DNA from: JANMGV01 sp037440405
GTDB lineage: Bacteria > Planctomycetota > Planctomycetia > Pirellulales > Pirellulaceae
Assembly: GCA_037440405.1 (NCBI GenBank)
Contig: JBBIUE010000020.1
Span: 1-64,000, forward strand
Direction of reading: 5' to 3'
DNA: 64,000 nt
The translations under genes were made by a program, and so were the position numbers. The notes beneath the pieces were generated by a model that worked only from the letters and a program-made list of their open reading frames with translations, ran no database searches and was not told the DNA's origin. This document shows positions 35,671 to 45,313 of this stretch, piece after piece (the stretch's first letter is position 1; every line of letters starts with the position of its first letter).

Positions 35671-37719
35671 CTAGCTGAGCCGATTCATGACCTCTGCAAC
35701 AATGCGTTCCGGAGTGATCTTGAAGTAGGAATAGAGTTTTTGAAACGGTGCCGAGGCACCAAAGGAGTTCATCCCCACGAATACACCCTTGGGACCGAGA
35801 TAGCGTTCCCAGCCTTGCTGGATCCCTGCTTCACAGGCAACTCGCACCGCAATGCTCGGAGGCAAAACACGGTCGATGTACTCGCTGGGCTGTTCATCAA
35901 AGAGTTCGAAACAAGGAATGCTCACGACACGGGTGGCGATCCCTTTTGCTGCAAGCTGCCCCTGCGCTTCCAAACAAATCGCGACCTCGCTTCCCGTCCC
36001 CATGAGAATCGCCTGCGGTGCACCATCGCAATCGCTCAACACGTATCCCCCGCGTTCTGTCCCTTCCGCACCACCAAACTTGGTGCGATCCAAGGTCGGT
36101 ACATTCTGCCTCGATAAAACCAAGGCCGCTGGATGGTCTGGCGTTTGTAGGATGACGCGGTATGCGTGAAGGACTTCATTCGCGTCGGCTGGTCGAAACA
36201 CATGGAGTCCCGGAATGGCTCGACACGCCGCCAGGTGCTCGACCGGTTGATGCGTCGGCCCGTCCTCTCCCAGGCCAATCGAGTCATGGGTGAGAACATA
36301 CAAGACCGGCAAGTGCATGATGCTACTGAGCCGCATCGATGGACGAAAGTAATCGGTGAAAACGAAGAAGGTTGCTCCAAAGGGCCTCAAACCGCAAAGC
36401 GCCATTCCATTGAGGGCCGCAGCCATTCCGTGCTCGCGGATTCCGAAGTGCAGATTTCGTCCCGCATAGTTTTGGCTCGAAAAATCGTTTTCCTTGTCGA
36501 GCAACGTCATCGTCGAAGGTGCCAAGTCGGCTGAACCACCGATGAGGAAGGGAATGCGAGGAGCAAGCATGTTCAGCACCTTGCCGGAACTGACACGTGT
36601 CGCTAGTCCTTTGGCATCTGCTGCGAAGGGCTTGAGGTCCGCGTCCCAATTCGCGGGTAATTCGCCCGCCATCATACAGCACAGCTCGGCAAACTCTGTC
36701 GGATACTCTTTGGAATAACCGCCCCAAAGACTTAGCCAATCGTGGTAACACTTCCGACCGCGCGACCCAAGCGTACTTTGAAAATGCTCGGTGACCTCTT
36801 CTGGAACAAGGAACTTCTCGTTCTCAGGCCAACCATATACTTGTTTGGTCAGTCGGATTTCCTCGTCACCAAGCGGTGCTCCATGGGCCGCGTGCGAGTC
36901 GGCTTTGTTCGGTGATCCATAGCCGATGATACTTCTAACAATGATCAGTGTCGGCGCGTCTTCCGTCATGGAAAACAAGTCCATGGCTTTCTGCAGCGCC
37001 TTCGTGTCGTTCGCATCCTCAACGATCGTGGTCTTCCAACCGAGCCCTTGGAATCGCTTGGCGACATCTTCGCTGAAGGCCAAGTCGGTGTGACCTTCAA
37101 TGGTGATTCGATTGTCATCGTAGATCCAACAGAGGTTGGACAGCTTCAGGTGTCCGGCCAACGATGCTGCTTCTGCCGCGACGCCTTCCATCAAGTCACC
37201 GTCGCTACATAACGCGTAAACACTGAAATTGAAGAGTTCGAAGCCAGGACGATTGTATTTGGCAGCCAAGAACTTCGAGGCCATCGCCATGCCGACAGAA
37301 TTGCCGACTCCTTGGCCAAGAGGCCCCGTCGTTGTCTCGATTCCTGCGGCGTCGCCGAACTCAGGATGGCCAGCACACGGGCTGCCAAGCTGGCGAAAAT
37401 TTTTGATGTCCTCCAAAGTTATCGATTGCAAGTCCGTGGTTTGGCCAACGTCATCCACTGCTCGAATGCCAGCCAAATGAATCATCGAGTAAAGGAGCAT
37501 CGATGCATGGCCACAACTCAACACGAATCGGTCTCGATTCACCCAGTCCGGCTGATCGGGGTTGTATCGCAGATTGTGTGCCCAAAGTTGATAAGCAACA
37601 GGTGCTAGTGCCATGGGAGTCCCAGGATGGCCGCTATTCGCAGCCTGCACTGCATCCATACTGAGTGTTCGAATGGTATCGATCGCCGTCTGTTCCAAGC
37701 TTCCCGCCTTAATACTCAT
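35671..37719 (-). CDS. tkt: Transketolase
   Basis: This 682-residue thiamine-diphosphate enzyme moves two-carbon units in the pentose-phosphate and Calvin pathways. The TPP-binding pattern is CSDGDLMEGVAAEA followed by WIYDDNRITIEG; the N terminus carries the NSGHPGTPMALAP loop with the substrate His. The pyrimidine domain has FGIREHGM, and the C-terminal domain ends with the usual ILMGTGSEVAICLEA and WERYLGPKGVFVGMNSFGASAP segments. The ATG at 37719 is clear. The rhaB gene follows by 22 bp. Length is normal. Confidence 0.96.
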   Translation of the reverse strand: MSIKAGSLEQTAIDTIRTLSMDAVQAANSGHPGTPMALAPVAYQLWAHNLRYNPDQPDWVNRDRFVLSCGHASMLLYSMIHLAGIRAVDDVGQTTDLQSITLEDIKNFRQLGSPCAGHPEFGDAAGIETTTGPLGQGVGNSVGMAMASKFLAAKYNRPGFELFNFSVYALCSDGDLMEGVAAEAASLAGHLKLSNLCWIYDDNRITIEGHTDLAFSEDVAKRFQGLGWKTTIVEDANDTKALQKAMDLFSMTEDAPTLIIVRSIIGYGSPNKADSHAAHGAPLGDEEIRLTKQVYGWPENEKFLVPEEVTEHFQSTLGSRGRKCYHDWLSLWGGYSKEYPTEFAELCCMMAGELPANWDADLKPFAADAKGLATRVSSGKVLNMLAPRIPFLIGGSADLAPSTMTLLDKENDFSSQNYAGRNLHFGIREHGMAAALNGMALCGLRPFGATFFVFTDYFRPSMRLSSIMHLPVLYVLTHDSIGLGEDGPTHQPVEHLAACRAIPGLHVFRPADANEVLHAYRVILQTPDHPAALVLSRQNVPTLDRTKFGGAEGTERGGYVLSDCDGAPQAILMGTGSEVAICLEAQGQLAAKGIATRVVSIPCFELFDEQPSEYIDRVLPPSIAVRVACEAGIQQGWERYLGPKGVFVGMNSFGASAPFQKLYSYFKITPERIVAEVMNRLS

Positions 37720-37808
37720 CGTGTCGTCTTTCCCTAACCTGAGAAAATGGTTGCGTCAATGATGTTCCAGGTAATTCTAGCGGCCTCGCTGACCATTCGC
37801 GAACAAGC

Positions 37809-38249
37809 CTACTTCATAACGACTTCCGCCCAGTAATCGACCACCAAGACCTTGTCGAGGTGCGGACGAAGCATGCCCACAAACTCTTCGTGGGCAGGGT
37901 GCTTCAGGTACTCGTCTCTACCTGCCTCGGATTGAAATGTAAGAAAATAGCAGTGCGTGAATCCGTCCGCCAATCCCTCGGGACTGTTGTTCGTTCCCCA
38001 TTCAAAGGCTGCGACAGAAGAAATCTTGCTTGGCAGTGCCTTGAAAGCAAGAACCAACTCCTCTAGCTTCTCGTCCGAAGTTCCGTCCTTGTATTTGAAC
38101 AAAACCACGTGTCGCAACATCTTCGCCGAATCTTCCATGGCTTGGTTTTCCTGAACATTTAGCAATAACATACCAGTCGCAAGGAGACCGAGCACCGGGA
38201 TAAAGACAAACGACTTCCACACGCATGAAACGGTATACTTGCTGTTCAT
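37809..38249 (-). CDS. Dabb (stress-responsive A/B barrel) protein, membrane-anchored
   Basis: This 146-residue protein has an N-terminal membrane helix (about 10-30, FVFIPVLGLLATGMLLL) and then a Dabb domain from about residue 48: RHVVLFKYKDGTSDEKLEEL, a central AAFEWGTNNSPEGL, and the final THCYFLTFQSEAGRDEYLKHPAHEEFV strand-helix. Dabb proteins fold as ferredoxin-like dimers with varied roles. The ATG at 38249 is used; a TTG at 38261 is unlikely. It is upstream of tkt on the same strand by about 90 bp and might be co-transcribed. Confidence 0.85.
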   Translation of the reverse strand: MNSKYTVSCVWKSFVFIPVLGLLATGMLLLNVQENQAMEDSAKMLRHVVLFKYKDGTSDEKLEELVLAFKALPSKISSVAAFEWGTNNSPEGLADGFTHCYFLTFQSEAGRDEYLKHPAHEEFVGMLRPHLDKVLVVDYWAEVVMK

Positions 38250-38545
38250 CGATAGCCCCAATTTCTGAATGCAATATCAAAGCTGCAAAACGGGAACGAA
38301 GCATTCTCTTACACTTCGATTCAAGCCCCTGATTGTACTCGATGCAGAGGATCAATCTAGACTCAGTGATGAATCTGTTACAATACTTTGGCGATAGCGT
38401 CTGCACATCGAGCCCATTGATCGGTCCATCAGCGAACAAGATCGGGGCTTGATCGACCACAGATGCGAACAGAAGCGTTGCTACTGTCTACTGGCGATTA
38501 AAATTTGAGTTGAAAAGCATCGAGAATCGGATTGATCCCAACGTT

Positions 38546-38881
38546 ATGAAATCGTTCAGGATGCAAAACCAAGGCTCATCCGCCGATACACAACCGCAGA
38601 AATTACTCCGTCAATCGGTTGGGCTCTTTGTCCTTGCCATCTGGACGGCCACTATCAGCGCCGGGCTATTGTTCGTCAATGCTGCGTTCGTCTATTCCCT
38701 GTACCAGACCATCTTGAACCAACTTCCGATCTGGTTCAGTCTCGTCCCGGTCGGACAGCTTATTTTTTTTGTCGCCCCGGTGCTGTTGCTTTATTTGGAG
38801 TGGATGGCCTGGGATTGGGTGTCGGCTCGATGGCGATCCCAACACTGGACGCTGCCAAACCATGAAGCAACACGCGAGTAG
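38546..38881 (+). CDS. Small membrane protein with two helices
   Basis: The 111-residue protein has two membrane segments (about 27-50 and 60-82, the second reading WFSLVPVGQLIFFVAPVLLLYL) flanked by short polar ends, with a Trp-rich segment EWMAWDWVSARW after the second. I recognise no family. The start is uncertain: 38546, 38561 and an upstream 38510 are all possible. Its last 91 bp overlap the tail of the opposite-strand glycosyltransferase. Confidence 0.55.
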   Translation: MKSFRMQNQGSSADTQPQKLLRQSVGLFVLAIWTATISAGLLFVNAAFVYSLYQTILNQLPIWFSLVPVGQLIFFVAPVLLLYLEWMAWDWVSARWRSQHWTLPNHEATRE

Positions 38882-40008
38882 CGCCAGCTCGCCGATCGGT
38901 TTATCATTTTCTTTTGGTTCTGGCTATCAATCAGCTGTCGATATCCTTCGACCATCGACTGCAATGATCCGTACTGGAGGACATGTTGCCGTCCTCGATT
39001 GCCCAATCGAGCCGCATCCTGAGGATGGTCCAGCAGCCAACGCACTCGGTCAGTTAGCTGAGCTAGATCTCCTGGTTTGAAGACGAATCCCGTCTTGCCA
39101 TCCAGGACCATTTCAGTGATGGAACCTACTTCAGGAGCAACCACAGGAACTTGACAAGCCATCGCTTCCATGATGGATACAGGATTCGCCTCGTTATGGC
39201 TGGTCAAAGCGAACACATCGAACGCAGGTAGGATTTGTTCAATGTCGTTTCGGCTGCCCAACATGAGAACGTGCGGCGCGAGCCTAAGTGCTGCAATTTT
39301 CTCTTCGACAAACCGTCTCTCCGTACCCTCTCCGACAACAATAAACTTTGCCTGAGGGTGGGAGTCTGTTATTGCTTTGGCCATATCCAGAAACAACCCG
39401 TGATTCTTTTCCGGACGAAGCGCGGCAACAATTCCGATCGTCGGTATGTTCGCGTCGATCCCCAAACGTTTTCTGCTCTCGGCTCTCAATGCATCAGAAG
39501 TACGGAACCGCTCGGTATCGACACCGTTCGGAATACAGACGACTCGGTTTTCCGGAACCGAAAGATGCTGCATCAAGTACTCGCGATGTGGCTTCGCAAC
39601 CGCTATGAAGGAATCTGTAATCGGAGTCAAACATCGATTCAAAAGCGTAACTTCATCCGGCCAACCGGTCGAATGCAGCGCCGATAGAATGACTGGAACA
39701 CCTGAGATTTTCGCGGCCAGTCGCCCCCAAAACATCTTGTCACCGGCACCAACGGTTACCACACAATCCGTCCGGTTCTCCTTCATGATTCGTGTCAATC
39801 GGTTGAGAACGGTCAGGTCACGCTTGCCGCGAATAAGTTCACTGAAAACGGGAATCTCATTCGAAAGGAGGTTCCCTAACTCGCCTCGTTCCTTCAAACA
39901 AGCCACAGAAGGATGCATTCCGACTCCCTTTAAGCCGCGAACCAAGCTGACCAGCAAGGTTTCCGCTCCTCCAACATGCATACTGGTGATAACGAAAAGC
40001 ACATTCAT
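38791..40008 (-). CDS. GT4-family glycosyltransferase
   Basis: This 405-residue protein has the GT-B fold of family 4 enzymes: N-terminal MHVGGAETLLVSLVRGL, then IPNGVDTERF, GIVAALRPEKNHG (donor-binding), and a C-terminal EANPVSIMEAMACQVPVVAPEVG box holding the retaining-enzyme E-x7-E motif. It should add a sugar from a nucleotide donor to an envelope glycan. It starts 29 bp after the O-antigen-ligase gene and is probably co-transcribed. After residue 360 the tail (about 40 residues, Trp- and Ser-rich) has no family features and overlaps an opposite-strand gene; the true stop might have been lost. Confidence 0.92.
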   Translation of the reverse strand: MNVLFVITSMHVGGAETLLVSLVRGLKGVGMHPSVACLKERGELGNLLSNEIPVFSELIRGKRDLTVLNRLTRIMKENRTDCVVTVGAGDKMFWGRLAAKISGVPVILSALHSTGWPDEVTLLNRCLTPITDSFIAVAKPHREYLMQHLSVPENRVVCIPNGVDTERFRTSDALRAESRKRLGIDANIPTIGIVAALRPEKNHGLFLDMAKAITDSHPQAKFIVVGEGTERRFVEEKIAALRLAPHVLMLGSRNDIEQILPAFDVFALTSHNEANPVSIMEAMACQVPVVAPEVGSITEMVLDGKTGFVFKPGDLAQLTDRVRWLLDHPQDAARLGNRGRQHVLQYGSLQSMVEGYRQLIDSQNQKKMINRSASWRYSRVASWFGSVQCWDRHRADTQSQAIHSK

Positions 40009-40036
40009 TTCGAGACTCTCTTGATTGCAGTTGGCT

Positions 40037-41359
40037 TCACTGGCTCTCGGGAGCTGTGCCGTACATCAGTCCCGCCAGGAAGAACAGAAGGATGTGAACC
40101 ATATTGATGATGCTCATATCGTGAAACATGCCGTTCACGACAAATGGAATCAAGCAGCACAGAAAGAGGAGGGCCGCCTCGCGCCGTTTTCGACTCGCGA
40201 GTCGTGAACGCCACACTCGAATTGCGTCCCGGCACCAGATCGATAGCATCGCCAAGTAGCTCATCAATCCGATCAATCCATTTTCAACGAGGATCGCCAG
40301 GAAGACGTTATGCTGCACGTAGTTCTTCGCAAGCTCGATCGGCCGATCAACTTTGCGAGCCGTAAAGTAAGGTAAACTTTCCTCGAGATACCTCCCGAAA
40401 CCGCAGCCAAGCAACGGTCGGTCCTTAAACATCTCCCAAGCAACAGCAGCGAGTAGCGGTCGCAACTCGGCGGATTTCTCCATATCTTCGACACTGACAT
40501 TCTTGTCACGTTTGAAGGATTTGATGTTCGCCCAACTCGCTCCTGCTGCTGCGAGAACCAACAAGCCGGCCGCAGCCAGCATGCCAATGCGCATTTGTTT
40601 TGGGACATGAAGGAGGAACAACAAGAAGGCCACCAGCATGCATCCCATCCAAACACTTCGCGTCATGGTGAACGCGATGCCTACGCAGGCAGCGATCATG
40701 CCGAAGGACGCGATGAACTTCGATCGTATGGAACTCTGAAAACACAAAAACCAGCTCGCCGCGAATCCCGTGGTTAAATACAATCCGTTGGCACAGGGAT
40801 TGAGAAAAGGGCCCCGCGCTCTACCCAAGAACTCTTCGAACTTGGGAGACGCAATGTAGCTCGGAAACACGAATGCGTACCACTCAAACTTCTCAGCTAC
40901 GGCAGTCGCGCCAAGGTAGATGCAGAAGAAGCAAAGACTCCACTGGACAATGCGAATGTGTCGATCTTCGAAAGGAGATGATCTCGCCATGGCATACATC
41001 GCGACAGGCATCCCGAAAAACACGGTGTAGTCGATCAGCGCCTTGCCTTGGTCGGACCTCCAATCGGAAGTCAGCGTCGACAAACCGATCGACGCCATCA
41101 TGAACGCGACCGCCAAGTCGGGCATTCTCCAGAGCAAATTTCTGCCCTGTTGGACTCGCATGACGACATAGTAGAACGCGAGAAAGAAGAAAAGAATCCG
41201 GTCCAGGGTCAGCGGACCGAACTTGAGAAACGGATGCCCAAAGCAGCAACCGACAAAGATAACCGCGAGAAAAGCGCCGACATACCCAGTGAAGCGGACG
41301 TAAACCGCACCCCAGATCAGGCAGGCAAGGGCGAACGAAATAGGCAGAAACAATGCCAT
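40037..41359 (-). CDS. O-antigen ligase/Wzy-family membrane protein
   Basis: This 440-residue protein has about ten hydrophobic segments and the O-antigen ligase (Wzy_C) loop between them: GRARGPFLNPCANGLYL, then TMTRSVWMGCMLVAF and, after a periplasmic loop, LLGCGFGRY and QHNVFLAILVENGLIGL. The His in QHNVF is the conserved catalytic one of the ligase family. It should join or polymerise envelope glycans together with the glycosyltransferase encoded 29 bp later. The ATG at 41359 is used; the frame is open upstream to a GTG at 41431. Confidence 0.87.
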   Translation of the reverse strand: MALFLPISFALACLIWGAVYVRFTGYVGAFLAVIFVGCCFGHPFLKFGPLTLDRILFFFLAFYYVVMRVQQGRNLLWRMPDLAVAFMMASIGLSTLTSDWRSDQGKALIDYTVFFGMPVAMYAMARSSPFEDRHIRIVQWSLCFFCIYLGATAVAEKFEWYAFVFPSYIASPKFEEFLGRARGPFLNPCANGLYLTTGFAASWFLCFQSSIRSKFIASFGMIAACVGIAFTMTRSVWMGCMLVAFLLFLLHVPKQMRIGMLAAAGLLVLAAAGASWANIKSFKRDKNVSVEDMEKSAELRPLLAAVAWEMFKDRPLLGCGFGRYLEESLPYFTARKVDRPIELAKNYVQHNVFLAILVENGLIGLMSYLAMLSIWCRDAIRVWRSRLASRKRREAALLFLCCLIPFVVNGMFHDMSIINMVHILLFFLAGLMYGTAPESQ

Positions 41360-41530
41360 CGACTGTAATTTTCGAAAGAGCCATCGAAACAACTGGGACT
41401 CTTGAAAACTTACGTCAATGACAAGCAGCACTACTCCCAGGCGAGCTTACAACCCAATCTCTGTAAGGAACCTCACCGCTTCAACCTTCCAAACTGTTAC
41501 CATTGGAACGGCTGAAGAGGCATGAGCGAA

Positions 41531-41740
41531 CTAGAATGTCTCGCTTTCGATTGCCATGGTGGCGTGTTCTTTATCTTTCGAAGGCACCACTGGCGTTACG
41601 TTGACTTTACTTCGCTTCAATTCCTCGATCTGAGCCGCCATGCGCTGCAGTAAGTTCGCGATTTCGGTTCCGGCAGCTTCGCCGATGTGAACGTTCAATG
41701 CCTTTCGTGCGTTGTAGCTCAATCCTAAAGTGTTCTTCAT
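41531..41740 (-). CDS. Small conserved-looking hypothetical protein
   Basis: The 69-residue protein has a predicted helical middle (IGEAAGTEIANLLQRMAAQIEELKRSKV) that could form a coiled coil, with a polar C terminus. AAGGA lies upstream of the ATG at 41740. I know of no family. It lies 95 bp downstream of glmS on the same strand and might be co-transcribed with it. Confidence 0.6.
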   Translation of the reverse strand: MKNTLGLSYNARKALNVHIGEAAGTEIANLLQRMAAQIEELKRSKVNVTPVVPSKDKEHATMAIESETF

Positions 41741-41834
41741 GGTGATAGTCCTTGATGCTCAAGTTCTTGGATTCTTGACATGTCTTAGCAAAACTGAGAT
41801 CGACGCATCTATTTTAATTGGAAGCACGGATCAT

Positions 41835-43721
41835 CTATTCTACCGTGACGCTCTTTGCCAAATTTCTTGGCTTGTCAACATCACAGCCCCTCAAAACTGC
41901 TATATGGTACGCCAGCAGTTGCAACGGGACAGACGCTACAACCGGCTGCAAAAAGTCCTCCGTCAGAGGTATGTGGATGAGATCGTCAGCGAGTCGCGTA
42001 ACCTGGGGATCGGGTTCATCCACCACGGCGATCACCGGCCCGCCCCTCGCCTTCACTTCCTGCAAATTGCTCATGACCTTGTCGTAGATTGCACTTCGCG
42101 GAACTACAAACACTGAAGGAGTGTTCGCATCGACCAACGCAATTGGCCCATGTTTCATCTCGGCCGCAGGGTAGCCTTCGGCGTGGATGTAGCTGATCTC
42201 CTTCAGCTTGAGAGCGCCCTCCAACGCCGTTGGGAAATTGAGGTTTCTCCCAAGATAAAGAAAATTCGTGGCCGACTGGTATTTGCGAGCCACTTCGATG
42301 ACCTCGCGGTTGCTGACAAGGGCTTGATCGACTAAATCGGGAAGCAGTTCAAGATGCCCGATCAATCGCTGACCAGCCTCGAAGCTCATGTTCCTCATGC
42401 GACCGAAGTACAATGCCAGCATGGCTAACACGCAAATCTGTGACGTGAAGGCCTTCGTCGAAGCCACACCGATTTCCGGTCCAGCGTGTAAATAAATGCC
42501 TCCGTCGGCTTCTTGAGCGATACTGCTGCCAATCACGTTGCATATCGCCAACGTATGGTGACCTTTCCGCTTCATCTCTCGCAATGCAGCCAATGTGTCA
42601 GCCGTCTCTCCGCTCTGGGTAATGCCAAAGATCAGCGTGTTTTGATCGATTGGTGGATTTCGGTAACGCAGCTCGCTGGCGTATTCGACTTCGACCGGAA
42701 TTCTCGCAAGAGCCTCGATTAAATACTCGCCCACGAGACCAGCGTGCCAGCTCGTGCCGCAGCCTGTGAGAATAATGCGATTGATCGATCGCAGTTGCTG
42801 CAGTGTCAAATTCAGGCCGCCAAATTTGGCCGTTCCGTTCTCGCGGTCAATGCGGCCTCGCATGGCATTGCGAAGTGATTCTGGCTGCTCGAAAATCTCC
42901 TTCAGCATGAAGTGAGCATAACCTTCGCAGTTTACGTCCAACGCTTGTTCATCCAAGACGCGAACTTCGGGACGAACATTGCCTGAGTCGCGATGAAGAA
43001 TCTGAATGCTGTCCGGCGATACGACCGCCATCTGATGATCTGCGAGATAGACAATGCGATCGGTGTATCCAACCAGTGGCGATGTATCCGACGCAATAAA
43101 TTGCTCGCCTTTGCCGACTCCGATGACCAGCGGGCTGCCGCACCGCGCCCCAATGAGTAAGTCGGGACAATCGCGGAACATGACGACGAGTCCGTATGTT
43201 CCTCGAAGCTGAGCTATCGCTTCTCGGACAGCCCGAACGTATTTGCCAAATCGTTCTCCGTTGCGATCTCCATTTTGGCCATGCTGAGTTCGATCGCTGC
43301 CTTCCTTCAGCTTGTCAGCAATCAAGTGTGCGATCACTTCCGTGTCGGTCGCTGAAGCAAAGTGGTAACCCTTTTCCATCAAGATCTGCTTCAGGGACTC
43401 GTAATTCTCGATCACTCCATTGTGAACGACGGCAACCTGCCCGCGTCCGCCTAAGTGAGGATGGGCATTCTCTGTCGTTGCTGCACCATGGGTCGCCCAT
43501 CGCGTGTGTCCGACTCCGATGGTTCCGAGAGCTGGACTGCTTTGCAGGATGCTATCCAAGCGATTGATACGCCCCACCGCTCGACGCAAATCGAATGATT
43601 TGCCAGGCATCAAGGTTGCAATGCCAGCACTGTCATATCCGCGATACTCCAGGCGATAGAGACCTTGCAGCAGAAAATCTCTCGCCTCTCTGATACCAAC
43701 GTACCCAACAATTCCACACAT
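41835..43721 (-). CDS. glmS: Glutamine-fructose-6-phosphate aminotransferase (GlmS)
   Basis: The 628-residue enzyme makes glucosamine-6-phosphate, the entry to peptidoglycan and LPS sugars. The N-terminal amidotransferase domain starts MCGIVGYVG with the Cys nucleophile, and contains GHTRWATHG and VVHNGVIENY. Two SIS sugar domains follow, with TGCGTSWHAG and ITQSGETADT, and the end reads KPRNLAKSVTVE as in the family. It is about 15-20 residues longer than the usual 610 because of an insertion near residue 145 (RTQHGQNGDRNGERFG). The ATG at 43721 is clear and diverges from the GNAT gene by 201 bp. Confidence 0.96.
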   Translation of the reverse strand: MCGIVGYVGIREARDFLLQGLYRLEYRGYDSAGIATLMPGKSFDLRRAVGRINRLDSILQSSPALGTIGVGHTRWATHGAATTENAHPHLGGRGQVAVVHNGVIENYESLKQILMEKGYHFASATDTEVIAHLIADKLKEGSDRTQHGQNGDRNGERFGKYVRAVREAIAQLRGTYGLVVMFRDCPDLLIGARCGSPLVIGVGKGEQFIASDTSPLVGYTDRIVYLADHQMAVVSPDSIQILHRDSGNVRPEVRVLDEQALDVNCEGYAHFMLKEIFEQPESLRNAMRGRIDRENGTAKFGGLNLTLQQLRSINRIILTGCGTSWHAGLVGEYLIEALARIPVEVEYASELRYRNPPIDQNTLIFGITQSGETADTLAALREMKRKGHHTLAICNVIGSSIAQEADGGIYLHAGPEIGVASTKAFTSQICVLAMLALYFGRMRNMSFEAGQRLIGHLELLPDLVDQALVSNREVIEVARKYQSATNFLYLGRNLNFPTALEGALKLKEISYIHAEGYPAAEMKHGPIALVDANTPSVFVVPRSAIYDKVMSNLQEVKARGGPVIAVVDEPDPQVTRLADDLIHIPLTEDFLQPVVASVPLQLLAYHIAVLRGCDVDKPRNLAKSVTVE

Positions 43722-43922
43722 CGGACAACCTCAAAACTGTCTGACACTCCCAATCACGGTAACGAATGTACCGATTACAGCATAGCTTTAGAATGGCTAA
43801 GGCGACCGAATCGCGTTGAAGAATTCTTCACATTCCAAGCTGCGAATTCGCTAAAATGTCGATTCGCAAGAGTTTCAAACTCGACTTTCGGAATAGAACG
43901 TAAGATCGTTACTGGTTTGGAA

Positions 43923-44921
43923 ATGAACGCGAACTTGCGTGTTTTTTCGGTCGCTGATGTGGATCATGAGATCTTTGATTGCTGGCTGGACCACACCGAG
44001 TCGTTTGATTTTCCATTGCTAGGAACCAGAAGGTTTGCTGGTTCGCCAGCCGCCATTTCCGAATCCTTTTCCTCATATCAGGTCGCCGACCCGGCGAAAA
44101 TCGGGTTTCCGACAGTTCGCTTGGCGACGTTGCGTGATGGCCATTGGATTGCAGGTGCCAGTTGCACCATCTACCCGGGACGCTTCGCACGAATCCGATG
44201 CCGAAATGATTCCGACATCGAGGTAGGGACTGGAGTTCTCGAGGCTATTCGCGAAGCCTGTTTGGATCGCTTCGCAAACTTTCTGGCAATTTATTTTGAG
44301 GCTGGCGAATCGCAACAACAAGAGATTCGTCGATGCGAACAAGATTGGCTCCAAAAGGCCGGTTTCCAGAACCTGGGTATTATGTACTTGATGGAGCTGA
44401 CTGTCTCGAACGCTAGATCGTTTCGCAACGAACGTGAATCCTTCGATTCGACGTTGACTCTTGATTCGATGAAAATGGAAGCCACTCAAGAGAACATCGA
44501 TCTAGTCAACGCAACTTACCAGGACTCGCTCGATTGCGCAGACATCACCAGCCTTCGATCTACCGAAGACATCCTGCAATCCTATCGGACAAACCATTCA
44601 GCGAGCCGAAACAGTTGGTTCCGGATTGTCTCATCTCAAAGCAACCATGCAGTAGCTTGCCTTCTTCTCAGTGAAATCAACGCGAACTTGGTTGAGATTT
44701 CGTACTTGGGCGTCGTTCCAAATGATCGCAGACGCGGAGTCGGTCGGTTCTGCCTCCAAAGCGCTGTCGATTACGCAAAAGGCGTCGGTGCCAGTAAGTT
44801 AAGGCTTGCTGTGCACGAAAAGAATATACCGGCGATTCAGCTTTACCGAAGTTTTGGTTTCGAAGAGATTGCCGCTCACGATATTTGGTTCTGGTCCACC
44901 CAAATGTCGCCGAATCAATAA
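43923..44921 (+). CDS. GNAT-family acetyltransferase with N-terminal extension
   Basis: This 332-residue protein has a GNAT domain at the C terminus: ISYLGVVPNDRRRGVGRFCLQSA, holding the acetyl-CoA binding R/Q-x-x-G-x-G/A motif as RRRGVGR, and the final AIQLYRSFGFEE motif. The N-terminal 180 residues form another GNAT-like or unknown domain. The substrate is unknown. The ATG at 43923 is used because the frame from 43665 onward overlaps glmS on the opposite strand. It is divergent from glmS, so the spacer carries both promoters, and lies 392 bp before dnaA. Confidence 0.8.
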   Translation: MNANLRVFSVADVDHEIFDCWLDHTESFDFPLLGTRRFAGSPAAISESFSSYQVADPAKIGFPTVRLATLRDGHWIAGASCTIYPGRFARIRCRNDSDIEVGTGVLEAIREACLDRFANFLAIYFEAGESQQQEIRRCEQDWLQKAGFQNLGIMYLMELTVSNARSFRNERESFDSTLTLDSMKMEATQENIDLVNATYQDSLDCADITSLRSTEDILQSYRTNHSASRNSWFRIVSSQSNHAVACLLLSEINANLVEISYLGVVPNDRRRGVGRFCLQSAVDYAKGVGASKLRLAVHEKNIPAIQLYRSFGFEEIAAHDIWFWSTQMSPNQ

Positions 44922-45313
44922 CGTCGGCCAATTTTGGATCGCACGTTTCTTCATCGATACTTTACATTGCTTTCAGCTTGTGTTTTCTGCGGTATTCGGC
45001 ATCAACGACGAGGGCTGGTACTTCGACATGATCTCGATTGCTGACAGCTTTTCCACGCATCGATCAACCATGTCCAAGTTCGACCGGCAAGAATTTTCGT
45101 CGCTTCTTAACGCAAATTTGCTTACCAAAACCAACTCGTCAGTCTTGGGCGAAAGAAATTCATCTGCGATCAAGCGGAGCTAGTTTGACTACAAAGCTAG
45201 CAATCCTAAAATCGGCATCCCGATCCACGTCGCAGAGCAAGCGAAGAAGTGAGTTCCAAACACGTCTTGGCTGTTCGCTGCGAGAAAGCTGGAAGGTTCC
45301 AGTCGGATCCAGG
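44922..45313. other. Region upstream of dnaA
   Basis: No gene is supported, although the dnaA frame stays open upstream to 45038. One word TTTTCCACG at 45049-45057 resembles a DnaA box (consensus TTATCCACA), but there is no cluster of boxes or AT-rich tract that would identify oriC. Confidence 0.4.

Noticed and set aside
40873..41384. Frames inside the O-antigen-ligase gene on both strands
   Set aside because: They are composition shadows of a membrane protein.
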